Assembly (NCBI GenBank): GCA_003486675.1 | Contig: DNGG01000583.1 | Location: forward strand, 4,492 to 14,005 | Direction: 5' to 3' | Length of the DNA stretch: 9,514 nt | DNA from: Cyanobacteria bacterium UBA11372 | GTDB lineage: Bacteria; Cyanobacteriota; Cyanobacteriia; Cyanobacteriales; Aerosakkonemataceae | Shown: piece after piece, positions 7,647-9,514 of the stretch | Layout of the letters: each line of letters begins with the position of its first letter | Numbering within the stretch: the stretch's first letter is position 1 | Translations under genes and position numbers: made by a program | The notes under the pieces: generated by a model | Database searches by the model: none | Seen by the model: only the letters and a program-made list of their open reading frames with translations | Told to the model about the DNA's origin: nothing

Positions 7647-8774
7647 ATGAAACTAGATTTAACCAGTCAAGCCAGAGAAAAAAGCACTTTGCATCCCTTG
7701 GCAGGCAGCGGCAACTATCAAGCATATACCTTTACAAAAATTGCTGAAACCAACGGCTTTTTTATTCAATTTAGTTATATCGCTTCAATTAACAACAGAG
7801 GCGTTGTCGCTTTTCAAGCAGCGGCTTTGCTAAAAGGGGGACGCGACGCTATATTTACTGGCGATGGTCGCGCGATCGCTAAAATTGCCGATACGGGAGA
7901 TTTGTTTAAAGGCTTTACCTCCCCCTCGATTAACGATGCTGGTGTTGTAGCTTTTCTGGCTAGCTTGAAAACAGGCGGCAAAGGTATTTTTACCGGGGAT
8001 GGTCGCGATCTTACCCCGATTGCCGATACCAAAAGCCGCTTTTGCTGGTTCTCCGGTACTCCCTCGATTAACAATGCTTCCAATGTCGCATTTTGGGCTG
8101 CTTTGGAAGATGGAGGCGAAGGTATTTTTACCGGGAATGGTTCCGATCTGACCAAGATTGCCGATACGAAAGATGATTTTAGCGCTTTAGCTTCCCCCTC
8201 AATTAACGACCAAGGAAATGTAGCATTTCGCGCCACTAAAGAAGAAGGCGGCTATGGTATCTTCAAAGGCAATGGACAGCGGATCTTAAAAATTGCCGAT
8301 ACCAGCCACTCGTTTAGCTGGTTCACTCATCCCTGGATCAATAACGTCGGTAGCGTCACGTTTTTAGCTTATCCAACCCAAGGCGGCTATGGGATTTTCA
8401 AACGCAATGGTTGCAAAATTACCAACATTGCTCATACTAGCGGTTGCTTTAGCCAATTTGCTGCCCCCTCGCTGAATGACGCCGGTGCGATCGCTTTTCG
8501 GGCTAACCTGAATGGCAAGGATGAAGGCATCTTTGTCGCCACAGGTTCAACTGTGAAGAAAGCGATCGCTGTCGGAGATTACTTATTTGGTTCTAAGGTT
8601 CGTAGCCTGGTATTATCTCCAGGAGGATTCAACAATGCTGGGCAAATTGCCTTTTTTGCCCGCTTGGCTGATGGTACAAGCGGTATTTTCCGCGCCGAGC
8701 CAGTAATATCTGCTACACCAAAGACGCGAGAAAGAGAATTTTTTGGACGGCGATCGCTAACCGCTAATTGTTAA
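7647..8774 (+). CDS. NxxGxxAF tandem-repeat protein
   Basis: A 375-residue protein made almost wholly of seven repeats of 45-52 residues. Each carries N[ND]xGxxxF (first Asn at residues 49, 96, 142, 187, 232, 277, 329), then usually GIFxGNG and KIADT, with Phe and Pro-Ser before the next unit. NxxGxxAF repeats are known from many bacterial proteins, often surface or exported; the seven-fold count suggests a beta-propeller-like fold, which is inference. I see no signal peptide, lipobox, membrane helix or sorting tail. The C-terminus is basic and ends in Cys. The start is uncertain: the ATG at 7647 begins MKLDLTSQ but has no Shine-Dalgarno, while the frame stays open back to a GTG at 7506, adding 47 residues of unrepeated, Cys-containing sequence. 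I prefer 7647. The biochemical role is unknown. The gene converges on the cupin gene. Confidence 0.82.
   Translation: MKLDLTSQAREKSTLHPLAGSGNYQAYTFTKIAETNGFFIQFSYIASINNRGVVAFQAAALLKGGRDAIFTGDGRAIAKIADTGDLFKGFTSPSINDAGVVAFLASLKTGGKGIFTGDGRDLTPIADTKSRFCWFSGTPSINNASNVAFWAALEDGGEGIFTGNGSDLTKIADTKDDFSALASPSINDQGNVAFRATKEEGGYGIFKGNGQRILKIADTSHSFSWFTHPWINNVGSVTFLAYPTQGGYGIFKRNGCKITNIAHTSGCFSQFAAPSLNDAGAIAFRANLNGKDEGIFVATGSTVKKAIAVGDYLFGSKVRSLVLSPGGFNNAGQIAFFARLADGTSGIFRAEPVISATPKTREREFFGRRSLTANC
7791..8697 (+). repeat. Seven-unit coding repeat array (about 135-141 bp period)
   Basis: Unit starts, taken at the first Asn codon of the N[ND]xGxxxF motif, are 7791, 7932, 8070, 8205, 8340, 8475 and 8631. 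Three consecutive spacings are exactly 135 bp, and the last is 156 bp. Units 2 to 4 share near-identical DNA such as CCCTCGATTAAC and ATTGCCGATAC, indicating duplication within the gene. The outer units are more diverged, and unit 7 lacks the Pro-Ser lead-in. Confidence 0.85.
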
Positions 8775-8793
8775 TTTTTTCTCTAACAATTAG
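8764..8793. terminator. Bidirectional hairpin over the stop codon of the repeat-protein gene
   Basis: CTAATTGTTA (8764-8773) and TAACAATTAG (8784-8793) are a perfect 10-bp inverted repeat. The loop contains a six-T run (8775-8780). The left arm overlaps the TAA stop codon (8772-8774) of the repeat-protein gene. The arms are AT-rich and no U-tract follows on the plus strand, so termination strength is uncertain. Its position between converging genes suggests it ends or insulates both transcripts. Confidence 0.55.
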
Positions 8794-8814
8794 CAATTAG
8801 CAATTAGCAATTAG
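8787..8814. repeat. Four exact CAATTAG heptamers between converging genes
   Basis: CAATTAG is repeated exactly at 8787-8793, 8794-8800, 8801-8807 and 8808-8814. The first unit is part of the right arm of the hairpin at 8764-8793, so the array looks like slippage copies of that arm. The last unit contains the TAA stop codon (minus strand, 8811-8813) of the cupin gene. Confidence 0.9.
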
Positions 8815-9101
8815 CCAAACCGATAATGCTTTCTCACATCCTGATTTATCTTCCAAGTGCAAGACATGCGGGCGGGGAAGGTTACTAAGTCACCTTTACC
8901 CATTTGTAAGGGTTCTCCGCCCACTGGCGTTACTATTACGTCTCCTTCTAAGAAATAGCAAGTTTCTTCATCATCATAAGTCCAGGGAAATTCTGAAACT
9001 TCTTTAGTCCAAATAGGCCATTTGGAGACGCCTAATTGGTTAAGACGTTCTTGACTCGGTTGACGTTCGATTTTAATTGCCGTTGTTTGTTTCGTTTCCA
9101 T
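8811..9101 (-). CDS. Small single-domain cupin (Cupin_3 / EutQ-like)
   Basis: A 96-residue cupin, the usual length for the stand-alone Cupin_3 (DUF861) group. Motif 1 is WTYDDEETCYFLEGDVIVTP (40-59) and motif 2 is GKGDLVTFPARMSCTW (68-83). These are the two conserved beta-barrel motifs, with the typical EETCY..LEG and GD...FP..M...W residues. The classical metal-binding histidines of motif 1 are replaced by acidic residues, so metal binding and catalysis are uncertain. Related domains occur in ureidoglycine aminohydrolase and in EutQ, but the substrate cannot be inferred here. There is no signal peptide. The ATG at 9099-9101 has no good ribosome binding site; the DNA immediately upstream is the CTAT/CCCC-rich complement of the heptamer array at 9112-9142. 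It lies on the same strand as the Mo-nitro_C-like gene, 236 bp downstream of it, and faces the repeat-protein gene. Confidence 0.88.
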   Translation of the reverse strand: METKQTTAIKIERQPSQERLNQLGVSKWPIWTKEVSEFPWTYDDEETCYFLEGDVIVTPVGGEPLQMGKGDLVTFPARMSCTWKINQDVRKHYRFG

Positions 9102-9111
9102 TTTATAGCCA

Positions 9112-9142
9112 GGGGTTAGGGATTAGGGACTAGGGGCTAGGG
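9112..9142 (+). repeat. Heptamer array GGGRNTA, G-quadruplex-compatible
   Basis: Units GGGGTTA (9112-9118), GGGATTA (9119-9125), GGGACTA (9126-9132) and GGGGCTA (9133-9139) are followed by GGG (9140-9142). Five G-runs of at least three, spaced by three or four bases, satisfy the usual G-quadruplex pattern and resemble telomeric TTAGGG. The array ends 10 bp from the cupin start codon, so it lies in the cupin 5' leader; the G-rich strand is the template strand for that gene. Short tandem heptamers of this type are a known cyanobacterial repeat class. Confidence 0.88.
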
Positions 9143-9159
9143 AAAGCAAATCTACACCA

Positions 9160-9275
9160 ACACCCACCAAGGGTGTGGCTATACAAACCAGAGCCATCCA
9201 GAGCGGGCTATAGCATTGACAGCCTGCGAAGGCAGGCTTTGTTTGTGTAGCCACACCCTTGAGGGTGTCGGCTAC
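9160..9275. repeat. Composite inverted-repeat element with three hairpins
   Basis: Outer arms AAGGGTGTGGCTATACAAAC (9169-9188) and GTTTGTGTAGCCACACCCTT (9241-9260) pair at 19 of 20 positions. Smaller hairpins are nested or overlapping: ACACCC/GGGTGT (9160-9165/9171-9176), AGCCTGC/GCAGGCT (9221-9227/9232-9238, GAAG loop) and GTAGCCACACCC with GGGTGTCGGCTAC (9247-9258/9263-9275, one bulge). No coding frame is inside. The architecture fits a dispersed, non-autonomous palindromic repeat; GCCTGCGAAGGCAGGC-type hairpins recur in cyanobacterial intergenic DNA as far as I recall. It may also end transcription from the Mo-nitro_C-like gene. Confidence 0.75.
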
Positions 9276-9288
9276 TCTCGTTGACATG

Positions 9289-9319
9289 CTCCCAGATGGG
9301 CATCCTAAGTGCCTGGGAG
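9289..9319. terminator. Hairpin downstream of the Mo-nitro_C-like gene
   Basis: CTCCCAG (9289-9295) and CTGGGAG (9313-9319) are perfect complements 17 nt apart, 18 bp past the stop codon of the minus-strand gene that ends at 9338. On the minus strand it is not followed by a clear U-run, so it is only a candidate terminator or 3'-end stabiliser. Confidence 0.4.
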
Positions 9320-9337
9320 ATTGCTATAAATCTTAAC

Positions 9338-9514
9338 CTACAAGTAAGGCGTCACATCCTCTCTACACTCATCCGCCAGATAAGATAGGGCGCGGAAGCG
9401 CAAACCTACTAACTGTTCGTACAAAGGATTGATTTTACACATGGGAGGAATGTGGACTATTTTTTTGCCAAATAACACAATATCTCGTTCAAACGGACAC
9501 TGAGATGGAATCAG
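9338..9514 (-). CDS. Mo-dependent nitrogenase C-terminal-like protein (partial, 3' end)
   Basis: Reading the minus strand from the window edge, 58 codons stay open to a TAG at 9338-9340. The peptide starts LIPSQCPFERDIVLFGKKIV and continues IPPMCKINPLYEQLVGLRF, RALSYLADEC and REDVTPYL. This pattern (CPFERD, IPP.CK.NP.YEQ, LR.RAL.YLADEC.EDV) is what I recognise as the Mo-nitro_C family. It is a small cyanobacterial family named for similarity to a tail region of nitrogenase proteins and is also present in species that do not fix nitrogen, so it is not evidence of nitrogen fixation here. The start lies beyond the window. The conserved cysteines (C6, C26 and C50 of the visible part) suggest possible metal binding, which is inference. 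Confidence 0.75.
   Translation of the reverse strand: MIPSQCPFERDIVLFGKKIVHIPPMCKINPLYEQLVGLRFRALSYLADECREDVTPYL

Noticed and set aside
7814..8236. 140-residue minus-strand open frame inside the repeat-protein gene
   Set aside because: It mirrors the coding repeats on the other strand, so its length and apparent repeats come from the real gene.
8787..9142. Short tandem repeats considered as a CRISPR array
   Set aside because: Units are 7 bp with no spacers and no cas genes nearby; they are heptanucleotide tandem repeats.
9160..9275. Composite hairpin considered as a tRNA or riboswitch
   Set aside because: No cloverleaf, T-loop or known aptamer core could be recognised; the inverted-repeat architecture fits a palindromic repeat better.

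Overview
The window reads as chromosomal DNA from a filamentous or colony-forming cyanobacterium. The palindrome GCGATCGC (HIP1) occurs at least 17 times by eye. A multi-domain Ser/Thr kinase/histidine kinase, a plant/cyanobacterial-type heme oxygenase and a Mo-nitrogenase C-terminal-like protein are all typical of that phylum, as are the short heptanucleotide tandem repeats. Genus cannot be fixed from the sequence alone.

Layout, left to right. (1) 1-152: leader with a long imperfect hairpin (32-79) and a strong Shine-Dalgarno site. (2) 153-5576, plus strand: one 1807-residue signalling protein carrying a Ser/Thr kinase, a P-loop ATPase module, a helical repeat region, a GAF domain and a C-terminal histidine kinase. 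(3) 5577-5974: a fragment of a ribose-type ABC transporter permease (pseudogene, about 5615-5788), an intrinsic terminator (5811-5845), and the promoter region of the next gene. (4) 5975-6706, plus: heme oxygenase ho1, followed by a 15-bp perfect inverted repeat with a nested hairpin (6765-6825). (5) 6826-7646: about 0.8 kb with no convincing gene, only a possible degenerate reading frame at 7174-7335. (6) 7647-8774, plus: a protein built from seven NxxGxxAF repeats. (7) 8811-9101, minus: a small cupin. The plus- and minus-strand genes converge on a 36-bp gap holding a hairpin and four CAATTAG units. (8) 9102-9337: repeat-rich spacer with GGG-containing heptamers and a composite hairpin element. 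(9) 9338-9514, minus: the 3' end of a Mo-nitrogenase C-terminal-like gene that runs off the window.

The genes do not form one pathway. The kinase and ho1 are separate units divided by a terminator; ho1 supplies biliverdin for phycobilins. The cupin lies downstream of the Mo-nitro_C-like gene on the same strand but is separated from it by repeats. The most unusual features are the decayed transporter fragment and three unrelated 7-bp tandem arrays of about four units each. One of these is translated inside the kinase, one overlaps the cupin stop codon, and one sits just upstream of the cupin start and has a telomere-like, G-quadruplex-compatible pattern. The composite hairpin repeat next to it is also notable. 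I see no clear evidence of a new defence or biosynthetic system.
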